From contig NC_039364.1 in the NCBI RefSeq assembly GCF_003573695.1, forward strand, positions 69,274,256-69,338,255: a DNA stretch of 64,000 nucleotides, written 5' to 3'. This document shows, one piece after another, positions 23,760-35,840 of this stretch (position 1 is the first letter of the stretch; every line of letters begins with the position of its first letter). Both the position numbers and the translations under genes were made by a program. The notes under the pieces are model-generated. The model worked only from the letters and a program-made list of their open reading frames with translations, searched no databases and had not been told where the DNA came from. This DNA is from Papaver somniferum. Taxonomy: Eukaryota > Streptophyta > Magnoliopsida > Ranunculales > Papaveraceae.

Positions 23760-24657
23760 GATTTTCTTGCAGAAACTCCATCTCTTCATCATGTCAACAA
23801 CAGCAGATCATCTTCTTCGTACCACCCAGGATTTTCTGCTAAACGCGCACGATCATCTGAGGTTCAAGATGAGCAACTTCGCGATGACTCTCCTGCTCGT
23901 ATTCGCCGAGTTAAGAAGACCGTACTGATTCGTTACCTTTACTTTTTCTAAACCATTGCTTGTTTTTCATGATCATACAAATACAGTTTTCTCTTTTTTG
24001 CAGAGACGCCCATGTGTGACAGTGATCGATGATGATGATTTAACCATACCTCCTCCTTCGAATTCAAACACACCTACTCCTGTGGACCTTGAAGATGCTG
24101 ATCTGGGCATATCTTCTTACGAATATCCCAGTGCAGGTCTTCCATTCGATATTCACATGAAATGCCTGTCTTCCAGTTATCAAACCGTCGGCGGATTCTT
24201 GGTGCGGAAGAAGTTTGTGCCTTTATACACAAAAGTATGGAGGAGGTATGACCATATTGCAACCAGAAATGTAGTTCAGCACTGTGCATCTTCTTTGGTT
24301 ACCACAGTAAACTGCCTTCTCCCTATGATTGCCGAGATGGAAGATATCTCCATCCGTAACGTTGCTGAATCGAAATTTGAGGAGTGGGAGAACATGGTGT
24401 CTACCTGTGAAACGATGGGATTCAATGTGGGTTGGCTGCGGCAGCATCTTGACATCATCAAGGTTGATCGAGCCGGCATCCTTGCGAATGTAGTTCATGC
24501 TGCGAAGGAAATCTTGGAAGAAGAAAAGGCTCTGGCCGCTGAATCGGAGAAGGTGGAGCAGGCAGTAGAGAACTTGAAGAATAGGACAGAGAAATATCAA
24601 GCTAGATTGAAGATGATGCTCTCAAGGAACTATAATCTGCTGGATGGTCTCTTCTAA
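23760..24657 (+). CDS. family A antisense ORF (two exons), copy A1
   Basis: This ORF lies antisense to pol between the integrase stop (24866) and the 3' LTR. Exon 1 (open from 23760 to 23921) and exon 2 (24004-24657) join in phase across an 82-bp T-rich intron (GTACTG...TTTTTTGCAG). The in-frame ATG at 23956 lies inside that intron and is unlikely to be the start; exon 1 has no ATG in frame, so the start is unresolved, and an earlier acceptor (TTTTCTTGCAG, 23761-23771) hints at another upstream exon. The product has a Lys/Arg-rich Ser-rich N-terminus, an acidic Pro/Thr linker (IDDDD, NTPTPVDLED), a ~110-residue mostly helical domain (around VWRRYDHIATRN to FNVGWLRQHLD) and a C-terminal coiled coil. 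The helical part loosely recalls plant PEARLI-4-like proteins; that is a guess. Confidence 0.6.
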
Positions 24658-24865
24658 GCCGCATTCAGCTATATTCTCTTATTGTCAATGACGTTCACGT
24701 CAAAAAAATAAAAAATTTGAACATCTTTGCTGAATAAATTGCATTGGTTTTTGATTGGTGAAAGGGTTTTTTTCATTAATACATCTCTGAATAAATTGAT
24801 AATTCGAATGTGTAATGAAAATAAATGCCTGTGTTGTCGTGTCATGAGACATAAGCGAACAATGA

Positions 24866-25654
24866 TCAAACATGATATTCCTTGAGCCATTTTCCGTTGA
24901 TGACTGCTTCTAACTTGCCCCCATCCACCTTAATGATTTTGTAGTAGTCGGTACTGTAATCCTTAGTAATTGTATAAGGACCCTCCCATTTCGGTGAGAA
25001 TTTTAGTGCAGACATGTCTTGCTGGATGTGCTTGGCCGTCTTCAAGACCAAATCTCCCACTTTGAAAACACGTGGCTTCACAATTTTATTATATGCCTTG
25101 GAGATTCTATTTCTGTACACCTGAGTGCGTTCCTCTGCTTTGCTTCTTCTGAATTCCAAAGTGTCTAACTCAACTACTCTGGAGTTAGATGCTTCAGCCT
25201 CATTCCAGTGGACCCCGCTTGCCGCTGCGATCCTGTCTGATGGGATTTTGATCTCTGCTGGGAGGATTGCGTCCGCACCATAAACAAGTGAGTATGGAGA
25301 AACTCCAATGGAACTCCTAGGTGACGTCCGATATGCCCATAGCGCCATCAGTAACTGGTCATGCCATTCTCTAGGATTGTCATGTACTGTTCGACTGAGA
25401 ATCCAGATCAACGTCTTGTTGGTACTCTCAGCTTTCCAGTTTCCTTGAGGATAGTAGATAGTGGAGAAGACTTGTTTAATTCCATATTCTTCAAGTAACT
25501 CTCGTACATGTTTGTTGGCGAAGGGAGTGCCATTATTAGTGATAATATGCTTAGGCACACCAAAACGACAAATGATATACTCTTTAATGAAAGCCGCAAT
25601 TTTTGCTCCTGTAGTTCCTCGCAGAGGAATGGCCTCCACCCATTTAGTGAAGTA
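24866..25654 (-). pseudogene. family A integrase core and C-terminus, copy A1
   Basis: The frame 25639-24866 carries the integrase catalytic core from FTKWVEAIPL onward, then the C-terminal GDLVLKTAKH...KWEGPYTI domain, ending EYHV. The second catalytic Asp is replaced by Asn (ITNNGTPF; copy A2 has ITDNGTPF), which should abolish strand transfer. The catalytic Glu is present in WKAESTNKT. A TAG at 25655-25657, shared with A2, separates it from the N-terminal half. No chromodomain is visible. Confidence 0.85.
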
Positions 25655-26110
25655 CTATGTCGCGGTTATGATATACTCGTGCTGCTTTGATGACGGCGGA
25701 TTGATTTTCCCAATAATGTCCAGTCCCCAACTGTACAATGGCCATGGACTGCTTATCGAGTGTAAAGGGGTGGAAGGCGCGTGAACAAGGTTCCCATGGA
25801 TTTGACATTTGTGGCAGCTTTGAACAAATGCGACTGCATCATCCTCCATGGTCGGCCAATAATATTTCTCGTGTATCTGGAGAAACAGTTTCCTCTTTCC
25901 TTGGTGTTCCCCTCCATGCATTTCCTTCAGCATAACCGGAATTTCTATCCCAGCCAGCGCCTCCGAAGCTCTTGCGATATAGTATCCCTTCGTGAAACAC
26001 GAACCGCTTGGCCTTTTGCTTCATCTTGACGGCATCCTTTTGGTTAGCAGGAGTTGCCCCGTCGCGGAGATAGCTAAGTACGTCTCTCTCCAGTCCCCAG
26101 TGTGGCTCAC
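25655..26110 (-). pseudogene. family A integrase N-terminal half, copy A1
   Basis: The HHCC zinc-binding finger is seen in HGGEHQGKRKLF...CHKCQIHG, then the first catalytic Asp in WGLDIIGK. A ~14-bp deletion near 25957, relative to copy A2, shifts the frame ahead of the finger, so the upstream piece (FVFHEGILYRKSF) is out of phase. The half ends at TAG 25655-25657. Confidence 0.8.
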
Positions 26111-26284
26111 ACTAAAAACCTCCGATTGGTGTGGTGGCGCTTGACAATTTGATCAGGACTTCTGAAGTAGTCGGGATTGACTCTCCATCTCTGGCCAGTA
26201 ATATCCCAGGCGTTGAAGTCGTCGATAAAGCGTTACCACCAGTGATTGTCCACAAATTTCATCGTGAACGCGGTTAAGTTGCAG

Positions 26285-26930
26285 CTATGCTTCATCATCC
26301 CCAAGACATCTTGATAGGGAACCGTCCGGGTTTCGATGATATAACACACCATGAAGCATGAAGAAGTTTTGCAGGGTTTTGAGACTGACCTTTCCTTGAG
26401 AAAGTGAGCTGCTAAGTTCTTGAATGATTGGAGTTTGCCAATCACAAATCTCGGTGTCTTTGTATTGTGAAAGCCATGTTGATTCTACGGTTCTCCTATT
26501 CACTGTCAGGGTTTCTTCTAAACCTTCGAACTTCAATTTAGACGCCAGCGTTGCTAGACAATCGGCGTGTTTGTTGTTGCTGCGACCAACATGGGTTATG
26601 GTTGCATCAGCAAAGTAGTTTAGTAACCTTTGTGCTTCTGATCGGTAGAGATCTAGCGTCACCTCCTTCAATGCATATACTCCATTCATATGATTCACCA
26701 GTAACTTGGAGTCACCTCCTATCTCCAGGCGCGTGACTCCTGCTTGCTTGGCTATTGACATCCCTATGAGGAAGGCTACATATTCTGCTGAGTTGTTGGT
26801 ACATTGGAAGTCCAACTTGAGGAGTGCGAGAATATTTCCTCAGTCGAAGATACTAAGACTACGCATGCTCCTCCAGTGTTATTGCTAGGGTGGAAGAGCC
26901 GTCAAAATACAACAGCCACACTTCCTCTTC
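26285..26930 (-). pseudogene. family A second RNase H (Tat-type), copy A1
   Basis: The domain holds LLYFDGSS (first Asp, near 26915), CTNNSAEYVAF (Glu), EIGGDSKLLV (Asp) and GRSNNKHADCLA, the RNase H catalytic set. It is a second RNase H located after the usual Ty3 RNase H, the arrangement that defines Tat-lineage elements. A frameshift near 26860-26880 separates YFDGSS from the rest. The downstream linker to integrase is also broken. Confidence 0.75.
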
Positions 26931-27545
26931 GACAACAGAAATGTCTGGAAATTCTCCAGGAAGATCCTCGTGTAGACCCGTAGTACCTTCCCCAGGGAAT
27001 GCTGCTAGTAAGTATGCGACTGCTTTCCCCTTGATAGCTCTAGGTGATGCACACGTTATGTCTAATTCTGACATTTGGAGAAGACACTTGGCCGTCCTTC
27101 CCATCAGGACCGTTTTGAAAGAAAAAACTTCGCAGGGTCGGATTTAGATATGAGTACCACCTTTTTGGACAACGGGTAATGTCTGAACTTTTGAATGGAA
27201 TGGATTAGAGCTAAACATGCTTTCTCCGACTTGGGATATCTGAGTTCAGCATCTCTCAATATTCGACTGAAGTAGTATATGGGACGTTCGATACCCATCG
27301 TCTTCTTGAGCGAGTAAATCCCCGACGACGGTATCACTGAAAGCGGTGTAGAGACATAACGACTTTCCTTGGACGGGAGACTTCATGATGGCTGGAGATG
27401 ACAATATTCGTTGAATCTTTAGAAACGCTTCCTGTTGGGTTGCGGTCCAGATGAAGCTTGCTGCCTTCTTCAGCAAGGGGGTGAATGAGGCAACAAGCTG
27501 GGCCAGGCCAGGTATAAAACGTCGAATGTAGTTCACCTTTCCCAT
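26931..27545 (-). pseudogene. family A first RNase H and RT connection, copy A1
   Basis: MGKVNYIRRFIPGLA starts the connection, then FIWTATQQEAF...LCLYTAFSDTVVG and IERPIYYFSRILRDAE...KACLALIHSIQKFRHY of the Ty3 RNase H. Compared with copy A2, frameshifts occur near 27540 (after PPRTVKE), near 27300 and near 27105-27125. The product would be non-functional. Confidence 0.75.
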
Positions 27546-28405
27546 GAAGCTTTGTGTTCCTTCACAGTTCGTGGTGGCAGCATCATGAGGATGGCTTGAG
27601 TCTTGGACGGGTCCACTTTGATCCCTTCAGCAGTCACTTGGAGTCCCAGAAATTTGCCTGAAGAGACGCCGAAAGCGCATTTCAAAGGATTCATCTTCAA
27701 TTTGTATTCGCGACACCTCTCGAACACTTGTCGTAAGACTCCTGTGTGGTCCGCTCGAGCTCTTGACTTGACCATAATATCATCCACGTAGTCTTCTACT
27801 TGTTTATGCGTCATGTCGCGGAAGATTGCCGTCATAGCGCGTTGATACGTTGCGTCGGCATTATTTAAACCGAATGGCATAACAATATAGTAAAAATTAC
27901 CAAGAGGAGTTCGGAAGGCTGTCTTACTTGCATCGTGCTCATATATCCTTATCTGATTGTAGCCGCTATAACCATCCATGAAGGAGAACATGCCGTGTCC
28001 ACTGGTGGCGTCCACTAACATGTCGATGTTAGGCAGAGGAAAATCGTCCTTGGGGCAGCACTTGTTCAAGTCTCTGAAGTCCACGCAACACCGGATCTCT
28101 CCGTTTTTCTTCTTTACCGGAACCACGTTAGCTAGCCAGGTTGGATGGTGAATAGGTTTGATTAAGCCGGCATATAGCAACTTCTGAATTTCGGTTTTGA
28201 TTTGCTCTTCCACTTCATGTCTGAATTGTCTCGGAGACTGTTTGATCGGCTTGGATCCGGGTGCGATATATAGATGATGGGTGACCAATTTTTCATATAA
28301 ACCAGGCATTTCCTCATATGTCCAGGCGAATACATCCTGATACTCCTTTAGAAGTTGGACAAGCTTCGTGCGTTCATCCGTGGACAGTCGAACTTATAGA
28401 GACAT
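27533..28405 (-). pseudogene. family A reverse transcriptase, copy A1
   Basis: A nearly intact RT domain copies element RNA into DNA. Motifs in order: a P-G-S-K-P-I-K block, LLYAGLIKPIHHPTWLANVV, CVDFRDLNKCCPKD, SFMDGYSGYNQI (first catalytic Asp), MPFGLNNADATYQRAM, and the YVDD active-site box, then LKMNPLKCAFGV of the thumb. The frame breaks just after PPRTVKE near 27545. Upstream, two bases are missing near 28390 relative to A2. Confidence 0.85.
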
Positions 28406-28574
28406 GCCTGAGAGATTCTTCATTTCCGATGTTAACGATCTCGAGCTCGTCGGTCGTGGAGTTGGTGTCATCTTGTAGTTGTCGCGGAGCGTCCAATACC
28501 TCTTCTTGTGGCTCGTCGCTTTTGCAGCATTCAACTGGGAGGAGAGACTGGGTACCAGTCTCCCCTGCTAATTG

Positions 28575-29410
28575 CTAACAGCGGCGTCGGTATATCGTCT
28601 TCCCTTTTTGGTCACGACTTGCCACAAAAGCTCGCTCCCTCTTGGTGTGAACATGGGTTGCGGCTTCACCGGATAAAGAAGAATTCCTTGTCAGCAAAGG
28701 TGCGTCGTGGGGCTCAGTCCTCAATGATGCAAGTCGGTCCACCTTCTGGATTGACTCCCACGTGGGGAGTGGGATGCAATGGAATTTTTCTGATCCTTCC
28801 CGTGGAGCTTCCCTTGGTTCGAACAGTTCCACTCCGCATATTGGTGCTTAAAGGAGACAATGATGCAGGTATACGAATGACTTCTTTATTCAGCATAGTC
28901 TTCAGGTACTGGTGATACGTTCAAGGGAAGACCTTATTGTCATGAAGCCATGGTCTCCCTAGTATCATATGATAATCCGGCTCCTTCTCTATGACCTCGA
29001 ATTTCACTTTTGACTGGACGGGCCCTACTGATAAATTCAGATTGACATACCCGTATGTGATGGTCTGGTTTCCTTCAAAGTATGTCATTATGGTAGGCTG
29101 ACGTACGATCTTGCATGGTCGAACCTTGGCTGTCCTGAGAGTCTTGATAGTAATCACATTCGAAGACGCCCCCGTGTCGATGAGGGTCCTCCTGAACTCT
29201 GAATCCTTGATGCATGCAGTAACATGTAGGGCTCGGTTGTGACCTTCTTCCGCCATCATGTCGTCCTATGTGGATGTAACATCATTCACAGATGTTTCTG
29301 ATGCGTTCAAGACTTCTGGACGTGAAGGATACAGGTGCACGTCCAGGGCTATCTGGTTAATTGCAGCAAACGTCTCCGCCCGCTGATTCTTTGAGAGGTG
29401 TAAAAGTTCA
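28575..29410 (-). pseudogene. family A aspartic protease region, copy A1
   Basis: The protease active site is LIDTGASSNVI near 29175, with the C-terminal ILGRPWLHD block near 28940. It is interrupted by a TAG near 29268 and a TGA at 28921-28923, both sense codons in copy A2. The segment after it (SLRTEPHDAPLL and on) is a linker toward RT with no recognised domain. The upstream end (LCELLHLSKNQ) is residual gag. Confidence 0.8.
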
Positions 29411-29725
29411 CACAAAAGACGCTTCCTGATCCGCTGGCCTCCGGTTCGTAGTGAAGCTGTTGATTTGAGAGGGACCAGTCCCCGGCGTAGAAGTCTCCAG
29501 ACCGCTCACCTCCGATGTTATCTTTACAAGGAGATCGAGTATGCCGTTTATCGCTTCTTTGATTAGCTCCATTTCTTTGTGTGAATATTCTGCACCCATG
29601 CTAGCTCACTTAATGTTGGAAGTCTCCTGATTATACTGTTAGATACGCCGTTGGGAGGAGGGGTATCTCCGTTGGAGGAATCATCAGGATTTGAGGCTGT
29701 TGAGGCAGTCCTAAGACCAACCATA
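29411..29725 (-). pseudogene. family A gag N-terminal remnant, copy A1
   Basis: The frame begins MVGLRTAST at 29725, about 60 bp after the PBS, and keeps only ~100 codons of gag (RRLPTLSEL, then KEAINGILDLL) before TGA at 29408-29410. A one-base loss near 29570 also shifts the frame. A full gag with nucleocapsid CCHC should be several times longer, so nearly all of it is gone. The same start (MVGLRT) occurs in family C at 55872. Confidence 0.7.
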
Positions 29726-29786
29726 TTGAAATCAATCAAATGGTATTGGGTATTGAAGATATTGACTTCACAACCGAGAGATTAAC

Positions 29787-29804
29787 CTCCCACTGTGGTC
29801 GCCA
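29787..29804 (-). other. family A primer binding site, copy A1
   Basis: The minus strand reads TGGCGACCACAGTGGGAG two bases inside LTR 2, the normal place for a tRNA primer site. The TGGCGACC start resembles the PBS of Tat/Ogre-type elements. Confidence 0.7.
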
Positions 29805-29806
29805 GT

Positions 29807-32300
29807 TATTTATCGGTGAAAATTATTTCTGCTGGTTTTGGTAATTTGGGGTGTGTGGATGAGAAATGAATCTAAACCCTAAACAAACGCACTGCACAAG
29901 AGTGCTTTTGATTCGAGAGATCAATCTGTACAATTCTGGCCTAAACCAAGAACTGGTCGTTCGAGACTTGATTCGGTGACAAAGTGAAGGAGATGGGATT
30001 GATCTTAGGGAGGGAAGCGAAGAATGTGTTGAGATCATGAAGGTGTTGGATGTTTGTGACTTGTACCAGAAAACTGAACTGGCTTGCAATAATTTAAGCA
30101 AAGCTCTGTGTGTTTGAATACGTTGTATCAACACTTGGTTTTTGTCTTGTCTCCTTTTTGAAATAGGGAGGAGAACCTATTTATACAAGTCATTGAGCCT
30201 AACCCTCATGTATCGTGGGAAGTGGAGGAAGTGGAGTGATGGAGTCGTGTTAGTGTCACACGATCAGTCTTTTCCCACTTCTCCCATCATTAGTAATCGT
30301 CCATGTCTTCCTGACACGTTCTTGTGATGGCGCGTTGCACGCTGCACGCTGTAAACCGCCAGACCAATACCCCGGTATGTATCGCCAAGTTTGTCACATG
30401 CTTGATGTCTCGATTGTGTGGATCGTGGGACCCACAGAAGGTAGCATACTGTGCTAGGTTAAATAACTAAGTTATTTGGGAAACCGATATTTATGAAATA
30501 TCATGTGTATTCCATGCATGTAATGCATCGAATATATTCAATATGCATGAAGCATCACTGTTTTAAAGCTTATCGGAGTAATCCACGGATTAAGCGTCTC
30601 AAAACAGCTGCACGCATAGCTACCTTCAAGTGATCGTTTGGAGGCTGCATATGCAATCCCTCCCTTGACGATCACATGATGTGGTAGAGTGATGGATGGT
30701 GATCACCACGACACCTTATTGGACAACTAACTCCTAGCATGGGATGCCTAACCAAGATGGTAGTTGGACGGACGAGATGATATATGACGCTCATCTGCGA
30801 CAGTTAATGAAGTTTTAGGGTTTTGAAGAGGTGCGCAAGCATCACTCTTCATCTTGGTCGAATCCAAGCATGGGAGACGTTTTTGGCAGGTTCGACCGGG
30901 CATGCGTGTAGACGGCTTTCCGGTGTACACGTCTATACCTCACTGTCCCATGAAGATGTGATATAAGCCACTCAATTTGTCCGACAAAGTTGAGTGGTTG
31001 ATATCGGTTTGCGGCAGAAATCCGTTGCCGCAAAGGAGTTGGAAGCCGCGCGACATGCCTACTTCGGGCGCGCGTTTCGAGACGTTCAGCCATGATTGGC
31101 CTTGGTCGATCGGTCATGCGTGTAGATGGCCCCACGGTGATCATGTTGACATGCTCGGTACCTTTTAAGTGTACATCTACACCCTCCATCCATGCTTGCG
31201 AAGATGGACGCTCGTGATCAATTAGCGACACATGTAACATGCCGCAAACCCTAATTAGGGTTTTGGATCGGTCGTGTGTACACGACTTCAACCAAACGTT
31301 TTGGCAAGCTGTGCTCCTCCTTTGAGGAGGCCGACCATGTGGGACCCACGTTGATCCGGTGGTGAGCATGTGTGTACTTGTCCCACGGTCATAGGCTTGA
31401 TCTAAGCCATCCAACATGCCGGTGAAGTTGGATGGTTGTGATCAATTTAAGACACTAGTGGACTTTCCTGTGACCCTTAAAGCATCACGCCGGCCGAACT
31501 TCGAGCAAGCGTTTGCTCCTCCCTGGCTAGGTCGTGAGAAGGTCGGTCAAGTAAGTAAAAGGGGGCCGTCGTGTGCAGGACAACGCTTGTCCAACCGGTC
31601 ATGGGACGATCTATGACGTCCAACCATGCGGGCGAAGTTGGACGGCCGCGATCTGTTTTGAGACCGACATTGGCAGTCTTGTGCGTACAAGCTTTTCCAA
31701 GCTGCTCCACACCAGCCCAACCATCCTACTTTAGGCTGGCGTTCGGTGGTTGTTTGGGAGACGTGGTATGTATTCGACCGACCAGGCAAAAACGGGTCCG
31801 CTGGTGGTCATTAAGGTGGTAGCCTGCTCCTGCTGAGGATCGTCTAGGCTGGTTAAATCATGCGGCCAACTTGCGTGGTCGTGATTGTTTCTGAGACTGA
31901 CATGGACAACCCAGATGCTCAATTGGTATATAACACACCGAGAGATGTAGCCTGTACGGCTATTTCGTGCATGCCTCATTATTGATACTTGGAGATCCGT
32001 CATGCCGCACCAATAATGAGGGTTCTGCGGGAACAACACAGGAAATACAAGGCTAATCGCGCATTAATTAATAATGCTATAAATTCACAGGGTATATGGG
32101 ATTTTGCTACATGCTCCAACCTGGATGAATTTTGTGTATTTAATTCACAGAACTGGGATTGTTGCCACATGCTCCATTCTAGGTGAATTAGTAAAGTGAA
32201 GAAGTATTCATCACTTATCAATGGCTTTATCCTTTGCAGGATGTCAGCGCATAAATTTGGTTTTACAATTTTAGCCCTGAACTAAAATCCACCATCAACA
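29807..32300 (-). repeat. family A LTR 2 (shared middle LTR)
   Basis: 2494 bp. It serves as 5' LTR of copy A1 and 3' LTR of copy A2: a PBS lies on its lower-coordinate side and a polypurine tract on its higher-coordinate side. TATA box complement at 30178-30185. The lower terminus is TATTTAT rather than the TG-ended form of LTR 1. Confidence 0.85.
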
Positions 32301-32316
32301 TTAAGTCCCCTGCCTA
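32301..32316 (-). other. family A polypurine tract, copy A2
   Basis: On the minus strand AGGCAGGGGACTTAA abuts TGTTGATGG of LTR 2. Confidence 0.75.
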
Positions 32317-32596
32317 GCACATAATGGTTGCATCATTGTGGGGTAGGCATGAGATGGTGACAAATTTTCATATTGAAATGACCGAGCTAAAGTAAATACA
32401 TATTTACCGCATAGATAGACATCGCCAGGTGCTGTCCTGGAGCTGGTCAAACCTGATTAAGGTTCGAGAGAAAAGTACGACTTGGTCGGCATTGAGGCCT
32501 TATTCATCGGATAAGCTCTGTTGCAGCCGATTCAACCTTTCTCTAGGGTTTTCTCGACACATGCGCAGGGGTTTTAAAACCGCCCTTTGTTGATAG

Positions 32597-33494
32597 GATT
32601 TTCTTGCAGAAACTCCATCTCTTCATCATGTCAACAACAGCAGATCATCTTCTTCGTACCACCCAGGATTTTCTGCTAAACGCGTACGATCATCTGAGGT
32701 TCAAGATGAACAGCTTCGCGATGACTCTCCTGCTCTTATTCGCCGAGTTAAGAAGACCGTACTGATTCGTTCCCTTTACTTTTTCTAAACCATTGCTTGT
32801 TCTTCATGATCATACAAATACAGTTTTCTCTTTTTTGCAGAGACGCCCATGTGTGACAGTGATCGATGATGATGATTTAACCAGACCTCCTCCTTCGAAT
32901 TCAAACACACCTACTCCTGTGGACCTTGAAGATGCTGATCTGGGCATATCTTCTTACGAATATCCCAGTGCAGGTCTTCCATTCGATATTCACATGAAAT
33001 GCCTGTCTTCCAGTTATCAAACCGTCGGCGGATTCTTGGTGCGGAAGAAGTTTGTGCCTTTATACACAAAAGTATGGAGGAGGTATGACCATATTGCAAC
33101 CATGAATGTAGTTCAGCACTGTGCATCTTCTTTGGTTACCACAGTAAACTGCCTTCTCCCTATGATTGCCGAGATGGAAGATATCTCCATCCGTAACGTT
33201 GCTGAATCGAAATTTGAGGAGTGGGAGAACATGGTGTCTACCTGTGAAACGATGGGATTCAATGTGGGTTGGCTGTGGCAGCGTCTTGACATCATCAAGG
33301 TTGATCGAGCCGGCATCCTTGCGAATGTAGTTCATGCTGCGAAGGCAATCTTGGAAGAAGAAAAGGCTCTGGCCGCTGAATCGGAGAAGGTGGAGCAGGC
33401 AGTAGAGAACTTGAAGAATAAGACAGAGAAATATCAAGCTAGATTGAAGATGATGCTCTCAAGGAACTATAATCTGCTGGATGGTCTCTTCTAA
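32597..33494 (+). CDS. family A antisense ORF (two exons), copy A2
   Basis: Second copy of the antisense ORF. Exon 1 is open from 32597 to 32758 and exon 2 is 32841-33494, separated by an 82-bp intron (32759-32840) with the same splice sites as copy A1. The two copies keep identical reading-frame structure; within exon 1 the adjacent changes GAG-CAA versus GAA-CAG are both silent in the proposed frame, which supports that frame. Only scattered amino-acid changes occur (for example in VGWLWQRLD). It converges on the integrase 3' end ~230 bp away. While the pol genes beside it are full of stops, this ORF is open in both copies. Confidence 0.6.
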
Positions 33495-33727
33495 GCCGCA
33501 TTCAGCTATATTCTCTTATTGTCAATGACGTTCACGTCAAAAAAATAAAAAATTTGAACATCTTTGCTGAATAAATTGCATTGGTTTTTGATTGGTGAAA
33601 GGGGTTTTTTTCATTAATACATCTCTGAATAAATTGATAATTCGAATGTGTAATGAAAATAAATGCCTGTGTTGTCGTGTCATGAGACATAAGCGAACAA
33701 TGATCAAGCATGATATGCCTTGAGCCA

Positions 33728-34491
33728 TTTTCCGTTGATGACTGCTTCTAACTTGCCCCCGTCCACCTTAATGATTTTGTAGTAGTCGGTACTGTAATCC
33801 TTAGTAATTGTATAAGGACCCTCCATTTCGGTGAGAATTTTAGTGAAGACATGTCTTGCTGGATGTGCTTGGCCGTCTTCAAGACCAAATCTCCCACTTT
33901 GAAAACACGTGGCTTCACAATTTTGTTATATGCCTTGGAGATTCTATTTATGTACACCTGAGTGCGTTCCTATGCTTTGCTTCTTCTGAAATCCAAAGTG
34001 TCTAACTCAACTACTCTGGAGTTAGATGCTTCAGCCTCGTTCCAGTGGACCCCGCTTGCCGCTGCGATCCTGTCTGATGGGATTTTGATCTCTGATGGGA
34101 GGATTGCGTCCGCACCATAAACAAGTGAGTATGGAGAAACTCCAATGGAACTCCTAGGTGACGTCCGATATGCCCATAGCGCCATCGGTAACTGGTCATA
34201 CCATTCTCTAGGATTGTCATGTACTGTTCGACTGAGAGTCCAGATCAACGTCTTGTTGGTACTCTCAGCTTGCCAGTTTCCTTGAGGATAGTAGATAGTG
34301 GAGAAGACTTGTTTAATTCCATATTCTTCAAGTAACTCTCGTATCTGTTTGTTGGCGAAGGGAGTGCCATTATCAGTGATAATATGCTTAGGCACACCAA
34401 AACGACAAATGATATACTCTTTAATGAAAGCCGCAATTGTTGCTCCTGTAGTTCCTCGCAGAGGAATGGCCTCCACCCATTTAGTGAAGTA
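33728..34491 (-). pseudogene. family A integrase core and C-terminus, copy A2
   Basis: The core keeps the second Asp (ITDNGTPF) and the Glu (WQAESTNKT). It is broken by TAG at 33970-33972 (Glu in A1) and by a one-base deletion near 33823 in the C-terminal KFSPKW region. The shared TAG at 34492-34494 separates it from the zinc-finger half. Confidence 0.85.
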
Positions 34492-35094
34492 CTATGTCGC
34501 GGTTATGATATACTCGTGCTGCTTTGATGACGACGGATTGATTTTCCCAATAATGTCCAGTCCCCAACTGTAAAATGGACATGGACTACTTATCGAGTGT
34601 AAAGGGGTGGAAGGAGCGAGAACAAGGTTCCCATGGATTTGACATTTGTGGAAGCTTTGAACAAATGCAGCTGCATCATCCTCCATGGTCGGCCAATAAT
34701 ATTTCTCTTGTATCTGGAGAAACAGTTTCCTCTTCCCTTGGTGTTCCCCTCCATGCATTTCCTTCAGCATAACCGATATTTCTATCCCAGCCAGACACCG
34801 CAACAGATCGCCTCCGAAGCTCTTGCGATATAGTATCCCTTCGTGAAACACGAACTGCTTGGCCTTTTGCTTCATCTTGACGGCATCCTTTTGGTTAGCA
34901 GGAGTTGCCCCGTCGCGGAGATAGCTAATGTACGGCTCTCTCCAGTCCCCAGTGTGGCTCACACTAAAAACCTCCAATTGGTGTGGTGGCGCTTGACAAT
35001 TTGAGCAGGACTTCTGAAGTAGTCGGGATTGACTCTCCATCTCTGGCAAGTAATATCCCAGGCGTTGAAGTCGTCGATAAAGCGTTATCACCAA
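34492..35094 (-). pseudogene. family A integrase N-terminal half, copy A2
   Basis: An open frame of 200 codons contains the linker from RNase H (GDWREPYISYLRDG), FVFHEGILYRKSF, the HHCC finger (HGGEHQGKRKLF...FHKCQIHG) and the first catalytic Asp (WGLDIIGK). The first finger cysteine region reads SFHKC where copy A1 has SCHKC, so one zinc-binding Cys is probably lost. It ends at the TAG shared with copy A1. Confidence 0.8.
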
Positions 35095-35136
35095 TGATTA
35101 TCCACAAATTTCATCGTGAACGCGGTTAAGTTGCAG

Positions 35137-35840
35137 CTATGCTTCATCATCCCCAAGACATCTTGATAGGGAACCGTCCGGGTTTCGATGATATAACACA
35201 CCATGAAGCATGAAGAAGTTTTGCAGGGTTTTGAGACTGACCTTTCCTTGAGAAAGTGAGCTGCTAAGTTCTTGAATGATTGGAGTTCGCCAATTGCAAA
35301 TCTCGGTGTCTTTGTATTGTGAAAGCCATGTTGATTCTACGGTTCTCCTCTTCACTGTCAGGGTTTCTTCTAAACCTTCGAACTTCAATTTAGACGCCAG
35401 CGTTGCTAGACAATCAGCGTGTTTGTTGTTGCTGCGACCAACATGGGTTATGGTTGCATCAGCAAAGTAGTTTAGTAACCTTTGTGCTTCTGATCGGCAG
35501 GGATCTAGCGTCACCTCCTTCAATGCATATATTCCATTCATATGATTCACCAGTAACTTGGAGTCACCTCCTATCTCCAGGCGCGTGACTCCTGCTTGCT
35601 TGGCTATTGACATCCCTATGAGGAAGGCTACATATTCTGCTGAGTTGTTGGTACATTGGAAGTACAACTTGAGGAGTGCGAGAATACTTCCCCAGTCGAA
35701 GATACTAAGACTACGCATGCTCCTCCAGTGTTATTGCTAGGGGTGGAAGAGCCGTCAAAATACAACAGCCACACTTCCTCTTCGACAACAGAGATGTCTG
35801 GAAATTCTCCAGGAAGATCCTCGTGTAGACCCGTAGTGCC
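35137..35840 (-). pseudogene. family A second RNase H (Tat-type), copy A2
   Basis: Same domain as 26285-26930. The catalytic set is LLYFDGSS (near 35765), CTNNSAEYVAF, EIGGDSKLLV and NNKHADCLA. From ~35718 leftward the frame is open through the linker LSQYKDTEIC...NFFMLHGVLYHRNPDG and ends EA at 35137. The upstream part carrying YFDGSS is out of phase. Confidence 0.75.

Noticed and set aside
23956..24003. ATG at 23956 (and 32793) as start of the family A antisense ORF
   Set aside because: It lies inside the 82-bp intron defined by GTACTG...TTTTTTGCAG; the preceding exon is in phase and shows silent substitutions between copies.
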